A stretch of 64,000 bases of DNA from Thiobius zoothamnicola. GTDB lineage: Bacteria; Pseudomonadota; Gammaproteobacteria; Chromatiales; Chromatiaceae. Shown here piece after piece: positions 32,938 to 41,944 of the stretch. Under the pieces are notes generated by a model. The model saw only the letters and a program-made list of their open reading frames with translations, was not told the DNA's origin and did no database searches. The translations under genes were made by a program, and so were the position numbers. The first letter of the stretch is position 1. The number at the start of each line of letters is the position of its first letter. Location: NCBI GenBank assembly GCA_963678215.1, contig OY782758.1, positions 1,116,001-1,180,000 of the forward strand, in the 5' to 3' direction.

Positions 32938-34236
32938 CTACCCGGATTCAATACGCAGACGACTGGCCGGAAATTTACAACAAAAACGGCTCCCTTTACC
33001 GACAACGCTATGCATATCCAGCACAGCACCATGCGCTTGCAACACATGCTTAACGATCGCTAATCCCAACCCAGTACCGCCCTGGCTGCGCGAACGGCCA
33101 ACATCCACCCGATAAAAACGTTCAGTCAGGCGGGAAAGATGCTCTTTGCTGATCCCTTCACCATTATCTTCAACAATGAAATAACCGCCATTCTCATCCG
33201 TAGACCAAGTCACCCGTATGACTCCACCTTTGGGCGTATAATTCACGGCGTTAGTGGTTAAGTTGGCGAAAGCGCTGTGTAACTGCGAAAAATTACCCAT
33301 CAGTTGTTTGGCGCTTTCAATGTTCAAAGTAATTTCCAGTCTGTCACCAGCCAACGAACAAGCATCGGCCACAACCTGTTTAGCTATCGCCGCAACATCA
33401 ACCAATTCGCGCCGTGCTTCATCCACATGCCCTTCCAGCCGCGCCAGCAACAACAAATCCTCCACGATTCGGCGCATGCGGCTAGCCTGTTGTTCCATTA
33501 AATCAAGCGGCTTCCGCCAATGATTGACGCACTCTGATTCCTCAAGCCCCATATTTTCAATAAAACCACTGATGACCGTTAACGGGGTACGTAGTTCATG
33601 CGAAACATTCGCCACAAAGTCTTTGCGAATCTGGTCAATACGCAAACGTTCAGTAATATCCTGCGCAAGCAGGAGACGCTGCCCATCACCATAAGGGGTA
33701 ATGCGTATGGATAATGTCCGATCTTGCGAACCAGGAGCCGGTGCTTCAAGTGGTTCGGTGAAATCACCGGCCTGCAAATACCGCACAATCGCCGGATTAC
33801 GAAACAAATTCACTAACGGCTGTTTGACATCCTGAGGGTATCGTAACGCCAGAAATTGACCGGCGGCTTCATTAAACCACTGAATTTCGTCCTGTCCGCT
33901 TAAAGCAATAATCGCATCAGGTAATGCCGCCGTGGAATCATGCAATTGCTGCAATTTTTTCTGCAACTCATTTTCGCGCTGCCGATGTGCATCATTAATG
34001 CGCTTAGCCTGCGCATAAATATCCGCCCAGATACCCATATGCCTGGGGATATTATCGTCAAGCGGGTTGCTCAACCAGTGCACTAAACGCTGCAGGTTAT
34101 ATAAATTACGTAAAGCATAGATGAACAAACCGACAAACAGAAACAACCAAAGGTACCCAAACAACAATCCGGCGACCCAACCCAGTAACAATACAAAAGC
34201 CAGACGCCATACCTCTGATTGCCAATGATTTTGCAT
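32938..34236 (-). CDS. phoR: Phosphate regulon sensor kinase PhoR
   Basis: A 432-residue sensor kinase. Two N-terminal membrane helices (residues ~10-45) are followed by the charged PhoR linker, a PAS domain (STAALPDAIIALSGQDEIQWF) and the phospho-acceptor His213 in FVANVSHELRTPLTV. The ATP-binding motifs are NLTTNAVNYTPKGG, VEDNGEGISKEHLSRLTERFYRVD and GTGLGLAIVKHVL. This is the compact PhoR layout that senses phosphate through the Pst transporter. phoB is encoded 111 bases upstream on the same strand, so phoB-phoR is an operon. No pst or phoU gene is in the window. Confidence 0.93.
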   Translation of the reverse strand: MQNHWQSEVWRLAFVLLLGWVAGLLFGYLWLFLFVGLFIYALRNLYNLQRLVHWLSNPLDDNIPRHMGIWADIYAQAKRINDAHRQRENELQKKLQQLHDSTAALPDAIIALSGQDEIQWFNEAAGQFLALRYPQDVKQPLVNLFRNPAIVRYLQAGDFTEPLEAPAPGSQDRTLSIRITPYGDGQRLLLAQDITERLRIDQIRKDFVANVSHELRTPLTVISGFIENMGLEESECVNHWRKPLDLMEQQASRMRRIVEDLLLLARLEGHVDEARRELVDVAAIAKQVVADACSLAGDRLEITLNIESAKQLMGNFSQLHSAFANLTTNAVNYTPKGGVIRVTWSTDENGGYFIVEDNGEGISKEHLSRLTERFYRVDVGRSRSQGGTGLGLAIVKHVLQAHGAVLDMHSVVGKGSRFCCKFPASRLRIESG

Positions 34237-34347
34237 ACCCAGTACTCCGCTAACCCAATGATGGTCTATTCAACATTGCCGACGAGGCCCGTTTTGTCAT
34301 GAACGCAAAAAGCTCACTGAGACCGTCATTATTGAGTTGACAGAATA

Positions 34348-35043
34348 CTAGCCTGGCTGTTCAGAAAATCGATAACCGACACCGCGCACCGTTTGCACTA
34401 ACTCCTGGTATCCATGCGGCTCCAATGCCTTGCGCAGACGGCGAATGTGCACATCAACAGTGCGCTCTTCAATATAGACATTACGACCCCACACCATGTC
34501 CAGAATTTGTGAGCGCGAATAAACCCGTTCCTGGTGCGTCATAAAAAAGTGCAATAACTTAAATTCAGTCGGCCCTAATGGGACGAACTGATTCCCAGCC
34601 AATACGCGGTGCTGTGACAAATCAATTTCCAAACCCAAATGCGTACGAACAATCTCAGCCGCATCATTACCGCTGCGACGTAGAACAGCCTTAATCCGGG
34701 CAAGCAGTTCACGAGTAGAAAAGGGTTTGGTGACATAATCATCAACACCTGCCTCAAGCCCCTGCACTTTGAAATTTTCCTCATCTCTCGCCGTCAACAA
34801 AATAACAGGCATCGCCGCCAGTTGTTGATCGCGCTTTAACCATTTGGCGAAATCCAAACCACTCATGCCAGGCAACATCCAGTCCAATAGCAATAAATGA
34901 ATTTCATCACAGGTCACGATATCACGCGCTTCATCAGCATTACCCGCCAAACGCACGCTATAACCCACTTTTGTTAATGTCGCATGAAGCAACTCACGTA
35001 CAGCAATTTCATCTTCAACGACAAGAATTTTCGTTTCTGCCAC
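34348..35043 (-). CDS. phoB: Phosphate response regulator PhoB
   Basis: A 231-residue OmpR/PhoB-family regulator. Start chosen at GTG 35043 (MAETKILVVEDEIAVRELL), with AAAGG upstream; the frame extends to TTG 35052. The receiver has Asp54 in LLLLDWMLPGMSG and the conserved K in DDYVTKPFSTREL. The winged-helix DNA-binding part includes LGPTEFKLLHFFMTHQERVY, RSQILDMVWG and ERTVDVHIRRLRKALEPHG, typical of PhoB. It activates phosphate-starvation genes with PhoR. No clear Pho box was recognised in the upstream 300 bases. Confidence 0.94.
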   Translation of the reverse strand: MAETKILVVEDEIAVRELLHATLTKVGYSVRLAGNADEARDIVTCDEIHLLLLDWMLPGMSGLDFAKWLKRDQQLAAMPVILLTARDEENFKVQGLEAGVDDYVTKPFSTRELLARIKAVLRRSGNDAAEIVRTHLGLEIDLSQHRVLAGNQFVPLGPTEFKLLHFFMTHQERVYSRSQILDMVWGRNVYIEERTVDVHIRRLRKALEPHGYQELVQTVRGVGYRFSEQPG

Positions 35044-35767
35044 AATGAACAACCTTTAAGAAACACAATATCACCGTCATACCAGTGCATATCTAGGGTG
35101 ACTTTACCAAACAGGCGCTGTCCCGCCTCTCCGCCCATCCATCACAGCAAAAATGCCATTTCCATCTAACGACGGAAACCCATTATTTTCTCCAAAGTTC
35201 CCGAATTTCCGCCTTGAGAAGGCCATTAAAAAAACCGCGCTTTTCGGTCATTAACCACTAAAGCAGCAGAAAGATATTCACCAGACCCATAATATGGAAT
35301 TTACATTAAGCGCCAAGTCTATTGATTCATCATGACACCGATATGTCTAAATATTCGCACAGGCTTGGCGAATAGAAGGAAGGGGTATACCCCGCTTGTG
35401 CCGATGTCAGTTGTGAACCTTGAACCAAAGGGTTCAGGTGGGGTCGGAGCCGGGCTTTAGGCTTTCCATTTCAACATGGACATGCTCACCGCCGAGCTTA
35501 AATCAACCCCGAGGTCGTATAGGCATAGGCTCAAGGAATATCTCACTGACTGTCGAACACCACAGGGAATACATGACCTAGGCTATACGCAGACTGAATT
35601 TTAAACAAGGGCTTGCAAGACAAAAATATTTTATCCAGAAAATAGCCCCGCCACTCCACCCATATCCAGCCAGCCTCATGGTGACGATTAGCAAAATACG
35701 GCAGCTTGTAACGAAAGCGGTATTTCCATGCAAAACGTCGTACTCCGAGGTCAAACAATGCACCTCA
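35044..35767. other. Long intergenic region with hairpin-rich segment
   Basis: About 720 bases between phoB and the RpfE-like gene. The proximal part must hold the phoB promoter. Positions 35352-35470 are rich in hairpins and are listed separately. A 71-codon open frame on the minus strand (35543-35758) follows the RpfE-like gene but starts with TTG and has no recognised family. I see no full gene. Confidence 0.6.
35352..35470 (+). ncRNA. Hairpin-rich segment, possible structured RNA or mobile-element end
   Basis: Three consecutive elements are visible: TATTCG/CGAATA with an 11-base loop (35352-35374), a perfect 12-base palindrome GGGGTATACCCC (35382-35393), and ACCTTGAACC-aaa-GGGTTCAGGT (35417-35439, one bulge). 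The last resembles the CCTTGAACC..GGTTCAAGG stem of gammaproteobacterial 6S RNA, and the GGTCGGAGCCGGGCTTTAGG that follows recalls 3' ends of TnpB-type elements. The long-range closing helix of 6S RNA could not be found. Strand and identity are uncertain. Confidence 0.3.
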
Positions 35768-36700
35768 TTAAAACAGTTTATTCCTGCGCCACCAGCGCCA
35801 TTTCATCTTGGGACGCCAATGCCAGGCAGCGCCATTACAGGGGTATAAAACCAGCGGATTACGCATCAATGATTCCAGTTTTTTATCCAATTGCAACAAC
35901 GCTTCTATCCACCCAGCTTGATCGTCCTGCAACACGGCATGATTAGCCTGATGATCCACCATTAAACTGGCATTTCCGCGCTGAGTCACCAGCTTTTGCA
36001 AACCTTTGATCAGGTTCCCTCCTCCTTCTACATGGGCGAAACCCTCTCCAATCCGCGTAGGCAATGCGCCTCCACCGCTAAACCAAAGACCATTCACTGG
36101 CAATTGCCCCTGACTTTCACGTTGCCTGTTAACTGGCAAATGATGGAATAACATCTGGATTTCATTCATCCAACTGATCCATTGGGATGCGTCAGCACCC
36201 TGAGGTAAAAACCAATCGATATTGCGCCCGATCACCTCAGTAAGTGGCTGAGTTTTTAAATCTGGCGCCCCACTGACTGCGACGTACCAATGGTGTGCCG
36301 TTGAAATAAATAACTTCAGCCCATCACTGGCGAAATGTTGGTTAAAGGCCCCAATAAACTGCTCAATCTCCGTGCGGGTGAAAGATTGTTGACGACAATC
36401 CAATGCAATCAAGCGATCCTGATCCGGCTTTAAATAAACCGGATCCGCATGTAACAGGTAAGTATGCTCATTTTTCTCGCCGCTATCCGCATAACAGCAG
36501 ATTGCTGCTGTCGGTATCTCTTTCTCTGTCCTATAAGACAAACCATACAGCTCAGACAATGTCGCAAGATAGCTATGAGGGGACGGCAGCGTATCGCTTT
36601 TGCTGGATAAGGCTGCAAGCCGTGGTAAGTCAAGGGATTGATGGGACTCATTGGCCCATTCAGGCTTATCGAATAAACTTGGTGCGACGATATGCAACAT
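35768..36700 (-). CDS. RpfE-type / cofactor-independent phosphoglycerate-mutase-like protein
   Basis: A 310-residue protein beginning MLHIVAPSLF. It carries the family run CYADSGE, LHADPVYLKPDQDRLIALD, FNQHFASDGLKLF, MNEIQMLFHHLPVN and the strong block NGLWFSGGGALP. Members are annotated as RpfE-type regulatory protein or phosphoglycerate mutase in beta- and gammaproteobacteria. Biochemical activity is not established, and no catalytic residues can be assigned from sequence. The gene is transcribed alone. Its C-terminus is unusually basic and Trp-rich (WHWRPKMKWRWWRRNKLF). Confidence 0.7.
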   Translation of the reverse strand: MLHIVAPSLFDKPEWANESHQSLDLPRLAALSSKSDTLPSPHSYLATLSELYGLSYRTEKEIPTAAICCYADSGEKNEHTYLLHADPVYLKPDQDRLIALDCRQQSFTRTEIEQFIGAFNQHFASDGLKLFISTAHHWYVAVSGAPDLKTQPLTEVIGRNIDWFLPQGADASQWISWMNEIQMLFHHLPVNRQRESQGQLPVNGLWFSGGGALPTRIGEGFAHVEGGGNLIKGLQKLVTQRGNASLMVDHQANHAVLQDDQAGWIEALLQLDKKLESLMRNPLVLYPCNGAAWHWRPKMKWRWWRRNKLF

Positions 36701-36848
36701 GATAGCGGTAGATATCTCTTAATCGTCAGTTAACAAACCACTGGGATTCGCTCAAGCGAGTGCAAAACAAGGTAAACACCAAAAAAGCGTAGTTGGCTGG
36801 ACATCCACGCGCATTTTCAGTGCTGTATCGTACCATCTGAATGGAATT

Positions 36849-37277
36849 TCAGCCGTTGGTTAAATGCGGACAATCCACTTTGGCACAACGCCCATAAATG
36901 ATGAGCGCATGATCATTTATCGTGAAACCTTTGGATTGCGCAATGTCATGTTGTTGTTTTTCGATCATTTCATCATAGAATTCTTCAACCCGACCACATT
37001 GTTGGCAAACAATGTGGTCATGATGCGTACCACGGTTTAATTCAAAAATAGCTTGCCCACCTTCAAAATGATGGCGCTCAACTAAGCCAGCACTGACAAA
37101 TTGGGTCAATACCCGATAAACCGTCGCCAAACCAATTTCTTCGCCACGCCCAAGCAATATTTTATAAACGTCCTCCGCTGTCATATGCCGGGCATCCGCT
37201 GTCTCTAATATCTCAAGAATCTTGACTCTTGGCAGAGTGACTTTGAGTCCTGCTCTGCGTATTTCAGTATTTTCCAC
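36849..37277 (-). CDS. fur: Ferric uptake regulator Fur
   Basis: A 142-residue metal-dependent repressor of iron-uptake genes. The winged helix is at residues ~10-80 (LPRVKILEILE, ATVYRVLTQFVSAGLV). The metal motifs are NRGTHHDHIVCQQCGRVEEF (His cluster, Cys91, Cys94) and RCAKVDCPH (second Cys pair). It is divergent from bamE, the widespread fur-bamE (omlA) arrangement in gamma- and betaproteobacteria. No convincing Fur box was identified between the two starts. Confidence 0.95.
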   Translation of the reverse strand: MENTEIRRAGLKVTLPRVKILEILETADARHMTAEDVYKILLGRGEEIGLATVYRVLTQFVSAGLVERHHFEGGQAIFELNRGTHHDHIVCQQCGRVEEFYDEMIEKQQHDIAQSKGFTINDHALIIYGRCAKVDCPHLTNG

Positions 37278-37454
37278 TCAGTACTCCAGATGCGATCGCC
37301 TAGGGCGTATCCGCCAATTGATAAATCATTTGTCATGGAAGAAAAGATCGTGGATTCTGCTGAATCAGAAACCAGGATTTTCAGAGACTGCTCGTGCAAA
37401 ATCAGCACATTCGCTATTATAGAGGTCTGTTCTCCTGCAAGCGTCAATAAGTTC

Positions 37455-37913
37455 ATGCAAAAAACACTCCTTTTTCTCAGCTTGGCCGCCAGCCTGATCA
37501 TGCACGGGTGCAGCACCACCAATCGCCCAGCAAATGACGCTAATCAGGCAAGAAGCCATGTTCCCGATAATGGTTCATGGATCTATCAACCCATGATTCT
37601 ACAGGGGAATATCGTGACACAAGCGCAAGTCAACCGACTAAAACCCAGCATGCCACGCCGTCAAGTACGCTTCATTCTGGGCACGCCGACTTTACAAGAT
37701 GTATTCCATGCCAACCGTTGGGACTACCACTATACTAAGGGCTTAGGCAGCGAACCGAATGAAATCAAACGATTGACAGTTTATTTTGATGAGGATGCTT
37801 TGTCATACATTGATGGCGATGTGAAAATACAACCTGAAGTCGAACGTGAACCGACAAAACGGATGACTGTGGTAAAAGTGCCAGATCTGGAAAAAGAGGA
37901 ATCGTTTTTCTAA
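37455..37913 (+). CDS. bamE: Outer-membrane assembly lipoprotein BamE
   Basis: A 152-residue lipoprotein of the BAM complex, which inserts beta-barrel proteins into the outer membrane. The start at ATG 37455 gives a clean lipoprotein signal (MQKTLLFLSLAASLIMHGC); the open frame goes back to 37290 but that extension is not signal-like. The mature part has the SmpA/OmlA signature: WIYQPMILQGNIVTQAQVNR, LKPSMPRRQVRFILGTP and DVFHANRWDYHY. It is longer than E. coli BamE, with a charged tail. It is divergent from fur. Confidence 0.93.
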   Translation: MQKTLLFLSLAASLIMHGCSTTNRPANDANQARSHVPDNGSWIYQPMILQGNIVTQAQVNRLKPSMPRRQVRFILGTPTLQDVFHANRWDYHYTKGLGSEPNEIKRLTVYFDEDALSYIDGDVKIQPEVEREPTKRMTVVKVPDLEKEESFF

Positions 37914-37987
37914 ACAGCAGCAAGCGGCTGCGCTTCACGCCTTGTCCTCTTTCAAGTCTCTACCCAAAGATTTCATCAACAACGCGA

Positions 37988-38332
37988 TTACGGTGCTTCG
38001 TAGAAAATATAAGAAGTTGAATAATCGCTAAACTCGAAATAGACTTTCTGCTCGCCGGGATCTGCCGCCCCATTTAGATTTTCATCCAATACGCCATAAC
38101 CAAAGCGATAAGGCCTGGACTCATTCGATTGGGTACCTACCGCTGTGGATAACTTGTCGATCTTGAGAAAACGACGAACCAATTTATCGCCAGCATACAC
38201 TTCCAATGTGCCGTTCGTGCCAGTCCAGTTCTGAATACTGCGACCAATTTTATTTTGGGTTTCTTGGGTACAGGCAGTCACCATACAAACAAGAAACACG
38301 CTAAGAATCATTCGCTTTATCATCATTTTCAT
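37988..38332 (-). CDS. Small hypothetical lipoprotein
   Basis: A 114-residue protein with a lipoprotein signal (MKMMIKRMILSVFLVCMVTAC) and a short beta-rich domain (LEVYAGDKLVRRFLKIDKLST, then PYRFGYGVLDENLNG and KVYFEFSDYSTSYIFYE). The start is ATG 38332; nearby ATGs at 38326 and 38323 are alternatives. The open frame runs further upstream into the IS element, but that is an artefact of insertion. The IS4-family element ends about 85 bases upstream and may have replaced or changed its promoter. I recognise no family. Confidence 0.7.
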   Translation of the reverse strand: MKMMIKRMILSVFLVCMVTACTQETQNKIGRSIQNWTGTNGTLEVYAGDKLVRRFLKIDKLSTAVGTQSNESRPYRFGYGVLDENLNGAADPGEQKVYFEFSDYSTSYIFYEAP

Positions 38333-38416
38333 ACCTGATTGAATATTGAAATAACCATACCCGGTTCGAGTAAAGTGAAGGCTACTACCCTGGGGCAAGA
38401 TGAACTGACATGACAA

Positions 38417-38424
38417 CGTTAACA
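38417..38424. repeat. Target-site duplication, left copy
   Basis: CGTTAACA (CGTTAACAT with the next base) flanks the left end of the IS and recurs at 39867 on the right. Flanking direct repeats of 8-9 bases are the product of transposition and fit IS4-family insertion. Confidence 0.75.
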
Positions 38425-39866
38425 TCAATGTCATTAACTTAAGGGATAAGTGATTGCGTACGCTTATAGTTTGGTCGGAAAGCGGGGACCGCAACCTTTT
38501 TCAAATGCCTCGGGAAAGACCGACCGGGCCTGACGGGTTCGACCGCATTGACCATGCGTTGCAACAAGCACTGACATAAGTCGAGCACAGCATCAGAGCA
38601 TAACACGCGCATCAGGTTATTCTTCATCGCCGATAAGGCATTGGCCCAGTTGATTTGGTATCGATAATGCCTTTTTCGGTAACGCTCATCGGCCAACCAC
38701 TGGGCAATGAACACAAAAATTGCGGTCAGGTTCTGCGCCAGGATTTTGGCCTGAAAATCCTGTAAGACGACCTGGGGCGAACGACCTGAGACATTCTCCA
38801 CCTCCAGGCGTAATTTGCTCCGCTTATACTGCTCCTCAATGCCCCAACGTAAGGCATACAACTTGGCAAACAACCGAGTGGGGTAGGTTTTCTCGTCCAG
38901 TAATGAGGTAGCCAAAACTTCAATCTCTCCAGACTTCAGTTCCACCCGGATTAAGCGTACCAGGATGGGCTTTGTTGGCAAATGAAAGTCTTTACACTGG
39001 CGGGCATTCTGGGCATTGGGTGTCAGCGACACGAGAGTGCTTTTTTGTCCTGATGCCACAAAGGCTTTCACTTCAGCATGGAAGTCCAGGCGTACCCGCG
39101 CACAAAAGCCCCGTTGTTGCACGCAATGGAAAACAAACAGCCAGAACGCCGCATAGCCCCGGTCATACAAGAAAAGATCATCTGGACGGGACTCCAGGAC
39201 ATACTCACTGGCAAAAGTGCGTTCACCCTCCGCATAGGGAGCCAAGTCGGCTTGAATCACCCGATCATTGAGCACATCATACAGCGTAGACCAGCGGGCC
39301 AAAGGGACGCCATCGCCTTTGCGGTGACCAAAATGTGCGGCAATCTGAGGGGTAGAGGGCAACCGGGCAGTAGAACCATCCACGGCCAAGACACGCAAAC
39401 CTTGCCAACGTCGTTCACCGAGTTGTTGGGAAGCCAGATCAACCAGACGGTCATTGAGCCAAACCAAGGCGTGTGGGTTGAGTTTTTGACGTGCTCGACA
39501 CAAAGCGGCGGGGGTGACTGGCTTCACGTTGGGTTGTGCTTCCTGTAACACCTCAAAAGCCTGATCCAGCTCATTGCGCAGGGTGCCTTTACGGAAATTG
39601 AGGCGTAGAGGGACTAAGCGGGATAGCGGTAAATCGCGTTGGCGGGAAAAATCACCGACCTGAGTGCGGGCTTGTTGGAGAAAGTCGTCTGAGCGAATAA
39701 CATCCTTTATAGGGTCATAGATGTTTCTAAATAATGCGCTGAATCTGGGCAAGATCGGTTGTCGGGACTGGGGCTGAAAGGGACATGAAATGCTCCTGAG
39801 TAAACGATGAACTGGTAAAATACCTTACACTATTCAGGCACTTAGTGCTTAAGTTAATGACATTGT
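38425..39866. mobile_element. Complete IS4-family insertion sequence, about 1.44 kb
   Basis: The ends are inverted repeats of 18 exact bases: CAATGTCATTAACTTAAG at 38426-38443 and its complement at 39848-39865. The element contains one intact transposase gene on the minus strand. It is flanked by CGTTAACA on both sides (38417-38424 and 39867-39874). Intact reading frame, near-perfect ends and identical target duplication point to a recent insertion. It sits upstream of a small lipoprotein gene. Confidence 0.88.
38439..39752 (-). CDS. IS4-family DDE transposase
   Basis: A 437-residue transposase with all catalytic parts in place: Asp125 in VLAVDGSTARLP, Asp197 in LFLYDRGYAAFW, and Glu306 in the YREK signature (Tyr299, Arg302, Glu306, Lys313) within YALRWGIEEQYKRSKLRLE. 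The N-terminal region has the IS4-type LCRARQKLNP motif. Its stop codon lies inside the terminal inverted repeat. The protein appears intact and potentially active. Confidence 0.93.
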   Translation of the reverse strand: MPRFSALFRNIYDPIKDVIRSDDFLQQARTQVGDFSRQRDLPLSRLVPLRLNFRKGTLRNELDQAFEVLQEAQPNVKPVTPAALCRARQKLNPHALVWLNDRLVDLASQQLGERRWQGLRVLAVDGSTARLPSTPQIAAHFGHRKGDGVPLARWSTLYDVLNDRVIQADLAPYAEGERTFASEYVLESRPDDLFLYDRGYAAFWLFVFHCVQQRGFCARVRLDFHAEVKAFVASGQKSTLVSLTPNAQNARQCKDFHLPTKPILVRLIRVELKSGEIEVLATSLLDEKTYPTRLFAKLYALRWGIEEQYKRSKLRLEVENVSGRSPQVVLQDFQAKILAQNLTAIFVFIAQWLADERYRKRHYRYQINWANALSAMKNNLMRVLCSDAVLDLCQCLLQRMVNAVEPVRPGRSFPRHLKKVAVPAFRPNYKRTQSLIP

Positions 39867-39874
39867 CGTTAACA
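39867..39874. repeat. Target-site duplication, right copy
   Basis: CGTTAACA directly right of the element, identical to 38417-38424. Confidence 0.75.
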
Positions 39875-40009
39875 TTGCTGTTACACAAATGCCCTGAATC
39901 AACTTGTAACATCATCAGATGATGATCCCGGATGGTAAAAATGTTGTTGATAACAGGTAAGAAAAAGTATCAAGCAATGGTATACGCCGAAGAAGTCGGT
40001 CGTCATGCT

Positions 40010-40645
40010 CTACATAGCCAGTTTGACACCACAGCCTCCTAACCCACAGTAACCCTGCGGATTCCTCGCCAAATATTGCTGATGAAATGCCTCAGCATAA
40101 TAGAACGGCGGGGCAGGCAAAATTTCTGTCGAGATCAGCCCCATTTTTTGTTGTTTTAAGGCATGTTGGTAACAAGAGCGGGTAGCCTGAGCCAACCTAT
40201 CCTGTTCAATATCACTCACGTAAATCCCTGAACGGTATTGCGTACCAACATCATTACCCTGACGCATGATCTGAGTCGGATCGTGATTCTCCCAGAATTT
40301 TTTTAATAAGGCGGTATAAGTGATCTTTTGCGGATCATAAACCACGAACACCACTTCATTATGCCCGGTCATGCCACTACAGACTTCATCATAAGTAGGA
40401 TTGGGAGTAAAACCTGCGGCATAACCAACCGCCGTGCTAAAAACGCCTGGCAACATCCAGAAACCTTTCTCAGCACCCCAAAAACATCCCATGCCGAATA
40501 GCGCCGTTTTCATTCCCGTTGGAAAAGGCGGCTGAACAGGGTTGCCATTCACAAAGTGTCGATTTGCGATTGACATAGCGGTATCACGTCCAGGCAACGC
40601 CTCTTCAGGGCTGGGCATATCCATTTTCTTCAATCGCCCTAACAT
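40010..40645 (-). CDS. msrA: Peptide methionine sulfoxide reductase A
   Basis: A 211-residue enzyme that reduces methionine-S-sulfoxide in proteins. Start taken at ATG 40645 (MLGRLKKMDMPSPEEALPGR), which aligns with the N-terminus of long-form MsrA; the frame extends to TTG 40663. The catalytic GCFWG has Cys54, and the C-terminal resolving region is NPQGYCGLGGCGVKL. The gene follows trxB by 25 bases on the same strand. Thioredoxin is the reductant of MsrA, so the trxB-msrA pairing makes an oxidative-repair operon. Confidence 0.93.
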   Translation of the reverse strand: MLGRLKKMDMPSPEEALPGRDTAMSIANRHFVNGNPVQPPFPTGMKTALFGMGCFWGAEKGFWMLPGVFSTAVGYAAGFTPNPTYDEVCSGMTGHNEVVFVVYDPQKITYTALLKKFWENHDPTQIMRQGNDVGTQYRSGIYVSDIEQDRLAQATRSCYQHALKQQKMGLISTEILPAPPFYYAEAFHQQYLARNPQGYCGLGGCGVKLAM

Positions 40646-40670
40646 CAAGTATAAGCCACACAAGAGGACA

Positions 40671-41624
40671 TCATTTCAGCGCATCAAGATAACGTTCAGC
40701 ATCCAGAGCCGCCATACACCCGGAAGCAGCCGAAGTAATCGCTTGCCGATAAATGTGATCCATCACATCACCAGCGGCAAATACACCAGCAACAGATGTC
40801 GCAGTGGCATTACCTTGAATACCACTATTAACTTGAACATAACCATCCCGCATACCCAACTGATCAATGAAAATATCGGTATTCGGCTTGTGTCCTATCG
40901 CAATAAACAAACCATGCAAATCAAGTTGTTTAATGTTGCCATCCTGCGTATTTTTGATGCGTATGCCGGTTACTCCACTATTGTCACCTAACACTTCATC
41001 GAGTGTATGGTTCCATTCAATCGAAATATTGCCGCCATCCACTTTATCTAACAACTGCTTCTGTAATATCTTCTCCGCGCGCAAACTATCCCGGCGATGT
41101 ATCAAAGTGACATGTTCAGCAATGTTCGATAAATACAACGCCTCTTCAACGGCGGTATTACCTCCGCCAACAACCGCGACTTTCTGCCCGCGATAAAAAA
41201 AGCCATCACAAGTTGCGCAAGCGGAGACACCTTTGCCCTTAAAAGCGGTTTCAGAGTCCAGCCCCAAGTACTGGGCCGAAGCACCTGTGGCAATAATCAA
41301 TGCATCACAAGTATATTGGGCACTATCACCAGATAACCGAAAAGGACGCTGATCCAGCTCAACTTTATGGATGTAATCAAAAACAATTTCGGTATCAAAG
41401 CGTTCGGCATGCTGCTGCATGCGCGTCATCAAATCAGGACCTTGCACGCCATTGTCATCACCAGGCCAATTATCAACATCCGTTGTCGTCATCAGTTGAC
41501 CACCTTGCTCCATGCCCGTCACCAACACAGGATTAAGATTAGCGCGCGCAGCATATATGGCCGCCGTATAACCAGCTGGACCTGAACCTAAAATCAAAAG
41601 ACGACAATGTTTTATCTCAGTCAT
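40671..41624 (-). CDS. trxB: Thioredoxin reductase
   Basis: A 317-residue FAD flavoprotein that transfers electrons from NADPH to thioredoxin. The FAD motif is GSGPAGYTAAIYAARANL, the redox-active disulfide is CATCDG (Cys136, Cys139), and the NADPH site is VVGGGNTAVEEALYLSNIAEHVTLIHRRD. The closing motif GVFAAGDVMD contacts FAD. It is full-length and low-molecular-weight type. It heads a two-gene operon with msrA. Confidence 0.95.
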   Translation of the reverse strand: MTEIKHCRLLILGSGPAGYTAAIYAARANLNPVLVTGMEQGGQLMTTTDVDNWPGDDNGVQGPDLMTRMQQHAERFDTEIVFDYIHKVELDQRPFRLSGDSAQYTCDALIIATGASAQYLGLDSETAFKGKGVSACATCDGFFYRGQKVAVVGGGNTAVEEALYLSNIAEHVTLIHRRDSLRAEKILQKQLLDKVDGGNISIEWNHTLDEVLGDNSGVTGIRIKNTQDGNIKQLDLHGLFIAIGHKPNTDIFIDQLGMRDGYVQVNSGIQGNATATSVAGVFAAGDVMDHIYRQAITSAASGCMAALDAERYLDALK

Positions 41625-41835
41625 TCTATTCTCTCAATAATTATTCCTAACGAATGGCTAGAAGATATCCAAACGCTCACAACGCATTATGCATGGAAAC
41701 TACTCATATTCTGGAGCCAAAATCTAATACACCTTCAAATTCCTCTCTTTATGAGAACCGTACCTACCATGCTATATACTATCATTTCCTCTTGTCTTAA
41801 AGCAGAGGGCACCAACTAATCACCAATGGATAAGC

Positions 41836-41862
41836 AATAAAAAAGCCAGCAAATTACTGGCT
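41836..41862 (-). terminator. Intrinsic terminator (minus strand)
   Basis: AGCCAG-taatttg-CTGGCT followed by TTTTTTATTG, read on the minus strand. It is the distal stop for transcription from the 41-residue gene at 41945-42070. Confidence 0.75.
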
Positions 41863-41903
41863 CTAAGCATTCTTGTACGACTCGTCTATTTTTTAAAAAG
41901 AAT

Positions 41904-41925
41904 GTCCACTACAGAAATAGTGGAC
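41904..41925 (-). terminator. Intrinsic terminator directly after micro-protein gene
   Basis: A perfect eight-base stem (GTCCACTA with TAGTGGAC, six-base loop) is followed on the minus strand by ATTCTTTTT. It lies 20 bases past the stop of the 41-residue gene. Confidence 0.7.
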
Positions 41926-41944
41926 TAAAATAATATTAAATACT

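Noticed and set aside
35543..35758. 71-codon minus-strand frame after the RpfE-like gene
   Set aside because: TTG start with poorly placed ribosome site, no recognised family and no conserved context; kept only in the intergenic description.
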